Shown piece after piece: positions 1 to 6,107 of a DNA stretch of 9,292 bases (its first letter is position 1; the number at the start of each line of letters is the position of its first letter). A program made the position numbers and the translations under genes. Under the pieces are notes generated by a model. The model saw nothing but the letters and a program-made list of their open reading frames with translations. It was not told the DNA's origin and did not search any database. Origin of the DNA: Bacteroidia bacterium (GTDB taxonomy: Bacteria > Bacteroidota > Bacteroidia > Bacteroidales > Azobacteroidaceae); contig BNXB01000051.1 in assembly GCA_025999255.1 (NCBI GenBank), positions 1-9,292 on the forward strand, written 5' to 3'.

Positions 1-75
1 TCACCGGAGAACCGCTTTACAAATTCGGACATGGCTTGAGTTATACTACTTTTACCTATAAAAACCTGAACGTTC
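1..75 (+). repeat. Left arm of a 75-bp perfect inverted repeat
   Basis: Base 1 pairs with base 940 and base 75 with base 866 without a mismatch; identity stops at base 76. The repeat encodes the GH3 C-terminal motif from TGEPLYKFG to KNLNV. It starts exactly at the window edge, so its real length to the left is unknown. It bounds a 790-base segment containing the GH3 C-terminus and the mutS2 fragment. Confidence 0.95.
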
Positions 76-440
76 CTCAGGAAATTACAATCGGCCAATC
101 CGCAAAAATATCCGTAGAAGTTACAAATTCAGGACAAAAAGACGGGGAAGAAGTCGTACAACTTTACTTGTCCCATCCCGATATGAAATCGACCGCCCCG
201 ATTCATTCCTTACAGGCATTCCAACGTATTTTCCTCAAAGCAGGAGAAACCCGCAAGGTAGAATTTACATTGACTCCGGAAAATATGTCGGTCATTGATG
301 CTTTGACTCAATGTTGCGTAACTCAGGGAAAAATGATTATTTCCGTTGGAGGTTGCCAACCGGATGAAAAGGCATTCAAAGATCAACAGGTTATACAAGG
401 ACATGGCATATTAACAGGGAAGAAATTAATATTGGAATGA
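1..440 (+). CDS. GH3 glycosidase, C-terminal fragment (fibronectin III-like domain), open at the left edge
   Basis: This is the last ~146 codons of a glycoside hydrolase family 3 enzyme. The frame is open to the window edge, where the first two bases complete a Phe codon, so an internal TTG at 36 is not a true start. The fragment reads TGEPLYKFGHGLSYTTF, the conserved GH3 C-terminal motif, and continues into the fibronectin III-like domain (VEVTNSGQKDGEEVVQLYL). It ends in TGA at 438-440. Its first 75 bases are the exact reverse complement of the truncated 3' part of the GH3 gene on the other strand. The remaining 121 codons are what that gene lacks. It converges with the mutS2 piece with one base between the stop codons. 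The family call is secure; whether this is a second gene or the displaced end of the same gene cannot be settled here. Confidence 0.85.
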   Translation, partial: TGEPLYKFGHGLSYTTFTYKNLNVPQEITIGQSAKISVEVTNSGQKDGEEVVQLYLSHPDMKSTAPIHSLQAFQRIFLKAGETRKVEFTLTPENMSVIDALTQCCVTQGKMIISVGGCQPDEKAFKDQQVIQGHGILTGKKLILE

Positions 441-441
441 T

Positions 442-798
442 TCATTCAAATTCCACGACCGTAATTCCCGCTCTGCCAAACTGTACATGTTTATCCTGAA
501 ATCGTCGGATTCCGGGTATGTTTTTCAGGTAATCCCGGATGATTTGCCGTAACGCTCCGGTTCCTGTTCCATGTAGGATACGGACAGGCTCTACATTACA
601 CTGGACGGCATCGTCGATATAATAAGTAACAGCCTGCAAGGCTTCTTCTCCGCGCATTCCCCGGACATCGATTTCCATCTTGAAGTGTAGTTTCTTTTCC
701 GACATGGAATCGAAGGTCTGGGCGCTGACAAAAGTATTTTTAGGTATTTCTTTCTTAACTTGGTTTTTACTGAATTTTTCCAATTGATCAATTTTCAA
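442..798 (-). CDS. mutS2: MutS2 C-terminal fragment with Smr domain (truncated gene)
   Basis: MutS2 is a MutS-like ATPase and endonuclease; its C-terminal Smr domain carries the nuclease activity, and it has been linked to recombination control and to rescue of collided ribosomes. The annotated 118 residues start at an internal Met. The homologous frame stays open upstream to about base 867, reading SAGEILEIKGKNAVVAFG, which is the KOW-like segment preceding Smr in MutS2. Smr motifs seen are IDVRG (43-47, the LDxRG motif) and HGTGTG (76-81), ending in ITVVEFE. About 142 of a usual ~800 or more residues remain; the MutS core and ATPase domains are missing. Upstream of base 867 the frame enters GH3 sequence, so this is a 5'-truncated gene created by the junction there. 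The product, if made, would be a lone Smr domain. Confidence 0.85.
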   Translation of the reverse strand: MKIDQLEKFSKNQVKKEIPKNTFVSAQTFDSMSEKKLHFKMEIDVRGMRGEEALQAVTYYIDDAVQCNVEPVRILHGTGTGALRQIIRDYLKNIPGIRRFQDKHVQFGRAGITVVEFE

Positions 799-824
799 AA
801 TCGACTTAATTGTTCCAAAAGCTA

Positions 825-3137
825 CTACGGCATTTTTCCCTTTAATTTCCAGTATTTCACCGGCAGAACGTTCAGGTTTTTATAGGTAAAAGTAGTATAA
901 CTCAAGCCATGTCCGAATTTGTAAAGCGGTTCTCCGGTGAAATAACGGTAAGTACGGTTATGCATACTGTAATCTTCATAAGGTGGTAAATCGGAATCGC
1001 TTTTGTAGAAAGTAACCGGTAAACGTCCTGCAGGATTGTAATCTCCGAAAAGGATGTCTGCCAGAGCCGTTCCGGCATCTTGGCCTCCATACCAGGCATT
1101 GATGATAGCCGGTAAATTTTCATTTTCCCAATTGACAGCTAGTGCACTTCCGGTCAACATTACAAAAACAATGGGTTTTCCGGTTGATTTAAGCTCCTTC
1201 AGTATGTTTGTCTGCGCCTGAGGTAAATTGATATTCGTGCGATCTCCTTTGTTGAACCCGGGGACGGAAACAGGCATTTCTTCGCCTTCCAGAGAGGGGG
1301 ATATCCCTCCGACAAAAACGATTACATCTGCATCTTTTATTTTATTTCTCAACGACTCCGGATTACTTTTTTGACGATCCACAGTTGCCAGACTAACCCC
1401 GCCACCTTCATTCTCCTGATAAAATTCAAACCGGAGATTATATTTTTGTCCTGTTTTTATATCCAAACGGTACTGTTCCACACGGGTTTCCTGAGATCCC
1501 CAACGATCCATAACCTTTTGATCGTTGATAAACAAACGGAATCCGCTATCGTCGCTGGTCATTTCAAAGCAAACATGTCCGTCCGATTTCGGAGAATAAG
1601 TTGTTGTCCATCGAACAGATAGTTTCCCCGGACGTAATCCTTTCATTTGTTCGTGTTGTTTGGCGCCGAAGAAATCAATTTCTTTAATATACCGTGTTAA
1701 AACAGGTTCTCCTTCAAATTTATTATTGTAGAAAAATTCTGATTTATATCCGGTTTTTCCGTCGATATTCAATTGATTGAAGATATTTAACGGAATGGAA
1801 ACCGTGTCATTGGTCAGTCCGACAGCCTGATCATAAATTATTTTGGCTTTATTTCCCAATTTTTGGCGAATTCCATCTAAAGGAGTTATTATGTACGATG
1901 GAGAACCGTTGTAATTTGCCAGCAAACAGGTCGGATTATTGGCATTAGGACCTAAAACCGCAATTGTTTTTATGTTCTTTTTCAGAGGAAGGGTCTCATT
2001 TTCGTTTTTCAATAGAACAATGGATTTCCGGGCCATTTCAAGCGATTGTTTCCGGCTTTCCGGAGAACAAACGGTAGAGAATGGAATTTCACTGTATTTG
2101 ACCATGTTATCCGGATCGAACATTCCTAATTTCATCCGGGCAGTGAATAATCTTTTGACGGCTATGTTGATTTCCTGTTCGGCGATATCTCCTCTTTTTA
2201 CGGCTTCAAGCAAACGTCTGTAACTTCCTCCACATTCCAGGTCGGTGCCCGCAATTGTGGCCTGGGCTGAGGCTTCCGCAGCATCTTTGGATGTCTTATG
2301 AGTTCTGTAAAAATTATCAATAGCGCCGCAGTCGGAAACGACGTAGCCCTTGAATCCCCATTTATTACGCAGGATATCTACTAAAAGTTCATCGCTTCCG
2401 CAACAAGGCTCTCCTTCGTAACGGTTGTAGGCGCACATGACCGAATAAGCTTCGCCTGTTTTAATCAGTTTTTTGAATGCCGGGAGATAAGTATCCCATA
2501 AATCATACATGTCCGGACGTACATCGAAAGAATGTCGGTTGTATTCCGGCCCGCTGTGAACGGCATAATGCTTGGCTGTAGCTACTGTTTTAAGGTATTT
2601 ATTATCGTTGCCTTGTAAGCCTTTAACAAAAGCGACTCCCATTTCCCCGGTCAGGAAAGGATCCTCTCCATAGGTTTCCTGACCGCGTCCCCAACGAGGA
2701 TCACGGAAAATATTGATGTTTGGAGTCCAGAATGTCAGCCCGTAATACTGAGGAATTGCTTTATTATTCAGAGAAACCGAATGGTGATACTTGCCCCGGG
2801 CTTCATCGGAGATAATAGAAGCTGTTCTAAATACGGCATCTTTATCGAATGTGGCTGCTAATCCGATAGCTTGAGGAAAAACGGTAGCCCAACCGGCGCG
2901 CGCTACCCCATGAAGACATTCGTTCCACCAGTTATAAGCCGGAATATCCAGGCGCTCGATTCCCGGAGCATTGTTCATCATCTGACCTACTTTTTCCTCT
3001 AATGTCATACGCCCAACAAGGTCGTTAACACGTTGTTCTACCGGAAGAGAAGTGTTTTTATACGCAGGTATTTGAGAAAATAAAGAAACCGTGTACGTAC
3101 ACAGTATTAGGATTGACAATACAAATTTAGTCTTCAT
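825..3137 (-). CDS. Secreted GH3 beta-xylosidase/beta-glucosidase with PA14 insert, C-terminally truncated
   Basis: GH3 enzymes remove terminal beta-linked sugars from oligosaccharides. Residues 1-21 are a signal peptide (hydrophobic core followed by SLFSQ), so the enzyme is exported, probably to the periplasm. The first catalytic domain shows WWNECLHG (70-77), RDPRWGRG (145-152), KH (189-190) and VVSDCGAI, with Asp269 the expected nucleophile. A PA14 domain occupies about 460-590. The second domain shows LEGEE (616-620), which holds the likely acid/base Glu. WWNECLHG and the Cys-containing YNxxxGxPCC/SDCGAI pattern recall bacterial beta-xylosidases, but specificity cannot be fixed. Native sequence ends at residue 757; the last 13 residues are mutS2 DNA read in the wrong frame. 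The fibronectin III-like domain is missing and is found on the + strand at 76-440. The gene lies 40 nt after yoeB. No TAnnTTTG element was found just upstream. Confidence 0.9.
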   Translation of the reverse strand: MKTKFVLSILILCTYTVSLFSQIPAYKNTSLPVEQRVNDLVGRMTLEEKVGQMMNNAPGIERLDIPAYNWWNECLHGVARAGWATVFPQAIGLAATFDKDAVFRTASIISDEARGKYHHSVSLNNKAIPQYYGLTFWTPNINIFRDPRWGRGQETYGEDPFLTGEMGVAFVKGLQGNDNKYLKTVATAKHYAVHSGPEYNRHSFDVRPDMYDLWDTYLPAFKKLIKTGEAYSVMCAYNRYEGEPCCGSDELLVDILRNKWGFKGYVVSDCGAIDNFYRTHKTSKDAAEASAQATIAGTDLECGGSYRRLLEAVKRGDIAEQEINIAVKRLFTARMKLGMFDPDNMVKYSEIPFSTVCSPESRKQSLEMARKSIVLLKNENETLPLKKNIKTIAVLGPNANNPTCLLANYNGSPSYIITPLDGIRQKLGNKAKIIYDQAVGLTNDTVSIPLNIFNQLNIDGKTGYKSEFFYNNKFEGEPVLTRYIKEIDFFGAKQHEQMKGLRPGKLSVRWTTTYSPKSDGHVCFEMTSDDSGFRLFINDQKVMDRWGSQETRVEQYRLDIKTGQKYNLRFEFYQENEGGGVSLATVDRQKSNPESLRNKIKDADVIVFVGGISPSLEGEEMPVSVPGFNKGDRTNINLPQAQTNILKELKSTGKPIVFVMLTGSALAVNWENENLPAIINAWYGGQDAGTALADILFGDYNPAGRLPVTFYKSDSDLPPYEDYSMHNRTYRYFTGEPLYKFGHGLSYTTFTYKNLNVLPVKYWKLKGKMP
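864..870. other. Breakpoint joining mutS2 to the GH3 gene
   Basis: On the - strand the sequence changes here from GH3 (frame of the gene starting at 3137) to mutS2 (frame of the Smr fragment). MutS2 homology can be followed back to a Ser codon at 867-865. GH3 identity with the + strand copy runs to base 866. The two therefore overlap by about two bases, a microhomology-type join. No transposon end or target duplication is visible. Confidence 0.8.
866..940 (-). repeat. Right arm of the 75-bp perfect inverted repeat
   Basis: This is the exact reverse complement of bases 1-75. It lies inside the - strand GH3 gene, at codons of about 732 to 757. Immediately beyond its inner end, toward lower coordinates, the sequence stops being GH3 and becomes mutS2 in a different frame. 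Confidence 0.95.
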
Positions 3138-3177
3138 ATAGTGTAATTTGTTAGAGATATGATTTTAACCGTTGAGT

Positions 3178-3447
3178 TCATTTCGGATAATGGTATCGCA
3201 TGGAGAGGACATAAATCTCTATCATTCCCTCATGTACTGCATATATTATTCGATGCTCCGAATTGATACGTCTTGACCATGAACCTGATAAATCATATTT
3301 AAGCGGTTCCGGCTTACCAATACCGGTAAAAGGGTGTTTTTGAATATTTTCTATCAGTGTACTAATTCTTTTCATTATCGCTTTATTCCCGCTTTTTTTC
3401 CAATACTCTATATCCTTCTGCGCCTGTTCCGAGTAAATTACTTCCAT
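3178..3447 (-). CDS. yoeB: YoeB-type toxin, ribosome-dependent mRNA interferase (Txe/YoeB family)
   Basis: In this family the toxin binds the ribosome and cleaves mRNA in the A site; YefM neutralises it. The 89-residue length is typical. Family hallmarks are GKPEPLKYDLSGSWSRRI (44-61), EHRIIY (64-69) and the terminal RYHY (84-87). Glu47, Arg66 and His86 correspond to the catalytic Glu46, Arg65 and His83 of E. coli YoeB, so the toxin looks intact. Its ATG lies within the last codons of yefM (10-base overlap), the usual translationally coupled antitoxin-toxin order. The GH3 gene starts 40 nt downstream on the same strand. Confidence 0.93.
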   Translation of the reverse strand: MEVIYSEQAQKDIEYWKKSGNKAIMKRISTLIENIQKHPFTGIGKPEPLKYDLSGSWSRRINSEHRIIYAVHEGMIEIYVLSMRYHYPK

Positions 3448-3698
3448 AAGTCTTTTGTGGCTATTTTTTTACCCTTTCCTTCACAGATGCTATTTTTAGC
3501 GTCATTTATACGCCGTACCATCTCAGGAGACGACATAATATACTCAGTTTCAACCAGAGAGTTATATTCTTCCAGCGACATAAGCACAACGCCTGTTCCT
3601 CCCTTGCGGTTAATAACCACCGTATCGGAATTGTCTATAACCGAATCCATATAAAGCTTCATATTACTTCTGAAATCCGTATAACTTGCTGTTTTCAT
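3438..3698 (-). CDS. yefM: YefM-type antitoxin (Phd/YefM family)
   Basis: The antitoxin binds YoeB through its flexible C-terminus and represses its own operon through its N-terminal DNA-binding fold. The 86 residues begin MKTASYTDFR and contain VVLMSLEEYNSLVETEY (37-53), the Phd/YefM signature, followed by a segment rich in Lys and Gly. An in-frame ATG 18 codons upstream was rejected because it would lie inside the promoter and add residues unlike the family. Upstream of the chosen ATG there is only a weak, distant AGGAAAG, in keeping with poor Shine-Dalgarno use in Bacteroidota. The stop codon overlaps the yoeB start. Confidence 0.92.
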   Translation of the reverse strand: MKTASYTDFRSNMKLYMDSVIDNSDTVVINRKGGTGVVLMSLEEYNSLVETEYIMSSPEMVRRINDAKNSICEGKGKKIATKDLWK

Positions 3699-3721
3699 AA
3701 TAAAACTGTTTTTCTTTCCTG

Positions 3722-3752
3722 CAAATATAAGTACTTTTTTAAGTACATGCAA
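3722..3752 (-). promoter_or_regulatory. Promoter of yefM-yoeB (Bacteroidota -33/-7 type)
   Basis: On the - strand a TTG (3752-3750) is followed after 20 nt by TATATTTG (3729-3722), matching the Bacteroidota pattern TTG-N19/20-TAnnTTTG. Transcription would begin near 3715, about 17 nt before the yefM ATG. The spacing equals that of the element upstream of the second Fic gene. Confidence 0.7.
3731..3746. promoter_or_regulatory. Probable YefM/YoeB operator palindrome
   Basis: GTACTT and AAGTAC are perfect 6-base inverted arms around a 4-base centre, lying wholly between the -33 and -7 elements of the yefM promoter. E. coli YefM is known to bind palindromes with a TGTACA core in its own promoter. 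The GTAC half-sites here fit that specificity, but binding is inferred. Confidence 0.6.
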
Positions 3753-3810
3753 ATTTTTTTTAATATTTGGTATTGTAACGGAAACAATATGGAATGAAAA
3801 AAAATAGATA

Positions 3811-4341
3811 TTGATTATGGAAATTGTAGTATCTCAAGATGTTCATGATGTAAAGCTTGAACCTGATAACCGGTTACTTGAAGAAGTGGTGGTAACTGGA
3901 TACGGAAGTACAAAAAACTCCCTGACAGAACGTGTTACAGGGAGTGTTGCAAGGTATATCAGAGGACTTTCTCCTCAAAGGGAAGTGCGGGTTTATGGTC
4001 ATGCCTCATATGACATGATGAGTAATGAAGAGTACGGAAACTTTGTGGAAAACCGTTTTAAACCGGCATTGGATGAACCTCTATCCACGTACGGACCGAC
4101 ACGCCTGGAATTAGTAAAATCATCCTTGAAATTACTTGTCAATAATCTCAGGGACAAAGATTGTGTCGCCATTGTCGTTTATGCCGGTTCGGCAGGAGAG
4201 GTGTTGCCTTCTACTCCAGGGAATGATAAACAAAAAATACGGGAAGCTTTGGACAACCTGACGGCCGGAGGTTCAACAGCCGGAGGAGCCGGAATAAAAC
4301 TGGCATATAACGTTGCGAAAAAGAATTTTATCAACGGTACA
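3811..4341 (+). pseudogene. Decayed VWA-domain protein with internal deletions
   Basis: The reading frame (open from 3811 to 4509) is a patchwork of pieces from a Bacteroidales von Willebrand factor A protein of the YfbK-like type. Visible pieces are LLEEVVVTGYGSTKNSLT (the N-terminal carboxypeptidase-regulatory/plug-like tail), NEEYGNFVENRFKPALDEPLST (the stretch before the VWA domain), and GPTRLELVKSSLKLLVNNL through STAGGAGIKLAYNVAKKNFI (the VWA core). In intact relatives EPLSTF is followed by SIDVD and a long stretch ending in the DxSGSM metal site before the RLELVKSSLKLLV helix. Here EPLSTY runs straight into GPTRLELV, so that stretch and the MIDAS motif are deleted at about 4090. Homology ends at about 4341 and the following ~56 codons are unrelated. 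The N-terminal signal sequence is also absent. A functional product is unlikely. Confidence 0.75.
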
Positions 4342-4516
4342 AAACAACCTTTCGCTTTTCATCGTGAACCGTGTACCGGGAATCGGGAAATTATTAGAGG
4401 TGTAAACAATTCCGGACCGTTATGCGAGGCTCGGTTGTTCTTCTGTTTTGTTTTCTTTTTGCTGTCAATTACCCACCATTGCGCCAAACCGCTCGTTGAA
4501 AGTAAGTAATTGATAT
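4342..4516. other. Gene-free stretch between the VWA remnant and the first Fic gene
   Basis: No recognisable protein was found here on either strand; the frame continuing to 4509 has no family resemblance. The stretch contains a pyrimidine-rich tract on the + strand (about 4428-4465) and the AAACCGCTCGTT motif at 4486-4497, which recurs beyond viaA. It probably represents the scar between two insertions or deletions. Confidence 0.5.
4486..4497 (-). repeat. Copy 1 of a 12-base motif found after - strand genes
   Basis: AACGAGCGGTTT on the - strand begins about 20 nt beyond the stop codon of the first Fic gene. The identical 12 bases occur at 7338-7349, about 24 nt beyond the viaA stop codon in the same orientation, where they form one end of the attC-like inverted repeat. 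Here no matching second arm was found, so this could be half of a broken element. Confidence 0.55.
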
Positions 4517-5611
4517 TCATATATTTAGAATATAGTTTGTACTTCGTCCTGCGAGGTTTTGGGTTAAAATGTTGAGTTCTGCAAGTTTCTGTAAGTCGCG
4601 GGTGGCGGTTGCTTTGGTGGTTTTGGCGATTGAAATGTATTTTTTCGCTGTCATTCCGCCTTCAAAGCCGTCTTTGCCCGCATCAAGCATTTTGTTGATT
4701 ACTTTTGTCTGTCGTTCATTGAGTTGCGCTTTGAATTTGTCGAAAAAATGTGTCTTTTTTACCGAAAACTCCAAAATATCTATTACATTTTGCTGTGCCT
4801 CAATCAGTAATTCTGAAAAATAGAGTAGCCAACTGTCGATTTCGAGTGTTGACTGTACTTTTTTGAGTTCATCGTAATAACGATTTTTGTTTTTCTCAAT
4901 AATCTGCGAAATAGACATAATTATCTGTCGTCCAAGAGATTCTGACAAACATTTTTCTATCAACGCTCTGCCAACACGTCCGTTACCGTCTTCAAACGGG
5001 TGAATACTCTCAAAATACAGATGTGTAATTGCCGTTTTGATAATATTTTTTTGTATGTTCTCTTTGGTTTTGAATGAGTTATACCACTGTACAAAATTTT
5101 TCATCTCTTGCGGAACCTGTTTTGAGGGCGGCGCTTCAAAATGCACTTTTTCCTTGCCCATTGCGCCCGAAATAATTTGCATCGGCTCTTCACTGCTGCG
5201 ATAAACGCCTGCATTTATGTACTTTGAGTTTGAAAATAACATTCTGTGCCACTGCTTGATTAGTTTTTCGGACAGTTTTGTTTGAAAATTGTTGCGAACA
5301 TCCAACATCAGCAGGGCAACATTTTCGGCTCGCCTGTCCTTAATGTTTTTTATGGTTGTTGTCAGCCCAAGTTTTTTCAGAAATGACGAGCGAACATCTT
5401 CTTTCGACAGCATTTCGCCTTCTATTGCAGACGTTTTTATTGCCTCCGAAATCATAATGTCAAGGATTTCGTTTTGCTGTTTTGCAGAATTAAAGGTCTT
5501 AAAAATACCAAATATTTCGCCCGAAAGTTCTGCGAATTTCAACGCATTATTGCTTATAATATCTTCGTTATAAACGAATTCTGCCCATTTTTCAAATTGC
5601 CAATTATACAT
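4517..5611 (-). CDS. fic: Fic family protein, class II, probable AMP transferase (Fic-1)
   Basis: Fic enzymes transfer AMP, or sometimes another nucleotide-derived group, from a nucleotide donor to a protein hydroxyl. The N-terminus (about 1-80) resembles the DUF4172-type region found before many Fic domains. It carries the autoinhibitory motif TSAIEG (60-65, [S/T]xxxE[G/N]), which makes this a class II self-inhibited Fic protein with no separate antitoxin. The active-site motif HPFEDGNGRVGR (204-215) is complete, with His204 the expected base. A flap-like segment GKEKVHFEAP precedes it (152-161). The C-terminus (about 295-364) looks like a winged helix (ISIAKTTKATATRDLQKL, then LAGRSTNYIL), so DNA binding and autoregulation are plausible. 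The 364-residue length is normal. The gene is divergent from a paralogue at 6108-7232. The target protein is unknown. Confidence 0.9.
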   Translation of the reverse strand: MYNWQFEKWAEFVYNEDIISNNALKFAELSGEIFGIFKTFNSAKQQNEILDIMISEAIKTSAIEGEMLSKEDVRSSFLKKLGLTTTIKNIKDRRAENVALLMLDVRNNFQTKLSEKLIKQWHRMLFSNSKYINAGVYRSSEEPMQIISGAMGKEKVHFEAPPSKQVPQEMKNFVQWYNSFKTKENIQKNIIKTAITHLYFESIHPFEDGNGRVGRALIEKCLSESLGRQIIMSISQIIEKNKNRYYDELKKVQSTLEIDSWLLYFSELLIEAQQNVIDILEFSVKKTHFFDKFKAQLNERQTKVINKMLDAGKDGFEGGMTAKKYISIAKTTKATATRDLQKLAELNILTQNLAGRSTNYILNI

Positions 5612-5641
5612 ATTTGAGCTCTTTAATTAAATTTATCGGTG

Positions 5642-5689
5642 CAAAGATACGTCTTTTTTGAGCCAAATATAACTGTTTTTCGGCTCAAA
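5642..5689 (-). promoter_or_regulatory. Promoter and inverted-repeat operator upstream of Fic-1
   Basis: On the - strand TATCTTTG (5649-5642) matches the -7 element TAnnTTTG, placing a start near 5635 and a leader of about 24 nt. At the expected distance upstream there is TTA rather than TTG. A second TATATTTG lies at 5671-5664. TTTGAGCC (5657-5664) and GGCTCAAA (5682-5689) are perfect 8-base inverted arms with a 17-base spacer covering this region, a likely repressor site. The winged-helix end of Fic-1 makes autoregulation a reasonable guess. Confidence 0.55.
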
Positions 5690-5803
5690 GTGAATTTATT
5701 TATTTCAAAAATACTTTTTTGAAGATTCCGCTTTCTTTTCGATAAATTTTCCAAAGTTCTGATTCAAAGTCGAATGCGATTTTGTGTTACCGTTTCGTTT
5801 TAG

Positions 5804-5986
5804 TTACGCACTGTCCCCGAAATCATTGCAGCCAACGTGGCGGCATTTTAGCACATAACTACGAATAGCAAAATCTCTAAGCACCGAAGTTGCCCACTGT
5901 CTGAATTGTGTAGCACGCCCCGAATTAACACGATAACCAACCGAAATAATTGCGTCTAAATTGCAATGTTTGGAGGAAAAATTCAT
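5804..5986 (-). pseudogene. RhuM-family remnant
   Basis: The 60-codon frame contains NLDAIISVGYRVNSGRATQF followed by RQWATSVLRDFAIRSYVL (residues 9-46, about 5962-5849), the conserved core of RhuM-type proteins, whose usual length is roughly 300 residues or more. The N-terminal DNA-binding-like part and everything after YVL are missing. The last 14 codons and the first 6 are unrelated sequence. RhuM genes are often found in defence and mobile regions, sometimes near Fic genes. The fragment has the same orientation as Fic-1. It ends within GTTATGTGC, next to a GC-rich motif resembling the arm of the attC-like element near 7231. It is not expected to be functional. Confidence 0.75.
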
Positions 5987-6055
5987 AGTTAGTTTGAAAA
6001 AATAGTTTTGCTGAGAAAAAAGTATTTATTTTCCGCAAAAATTGCGTAAAATAAT

Positions 6056-6086
6056 TTGCGTATTCTCCGCAAAAATTGTATCTTTG
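6056..6086 (+). promoter_or_regulatory. Promoter of Fic-2 with overlapping repeats
   Basis: TTG (6056-6058) is followed after exactly 20 nt by TATCTTTG (6079-6086), a good Bacteroidota -33/-7 match; the predicted start is near 6093 and the ATG is at 6108. Two copies of TCCGCAAAAATTG lie at 6032-6044 and 6066-6078. CGCAA/TTGCG arms (6034-6046) and TTTGCG/CGCAAA arms (6055-6060, 6068-6073) form small palindromes, the second inside the promoter spacer. These are candidate operator sites. Confidence 0.65.
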
Positions 6087-6107
6087 CACATTCAAAATTA
6101 AATTGAT

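Noticed and set aside
36..440. TTG at 36 as a genuine start of a small 134-residue protein
   Set aside because: The frame is open to the left edge and the sequence before 36 is still conserved GH3, so this is the end of a longer protein.
1939..2223. + strand ORFs inside the GH3 gene
   Set aside because: These are antisense shadows of a strongly conserved coding region.
3699..3752. Longer yefM start at 3752
   Set aside because: It would place the promoter and operator inside the gene and add 18 residues unlike any YefM N-terminus.
5804..5986. Functional antitoxin for Fic-1 encoded in the RhuM remnant
   Set aside because: Both Fic proteins carry their own inhibitory motif, and the fragment matches the RhuM core rather than a Fic antitoxin.
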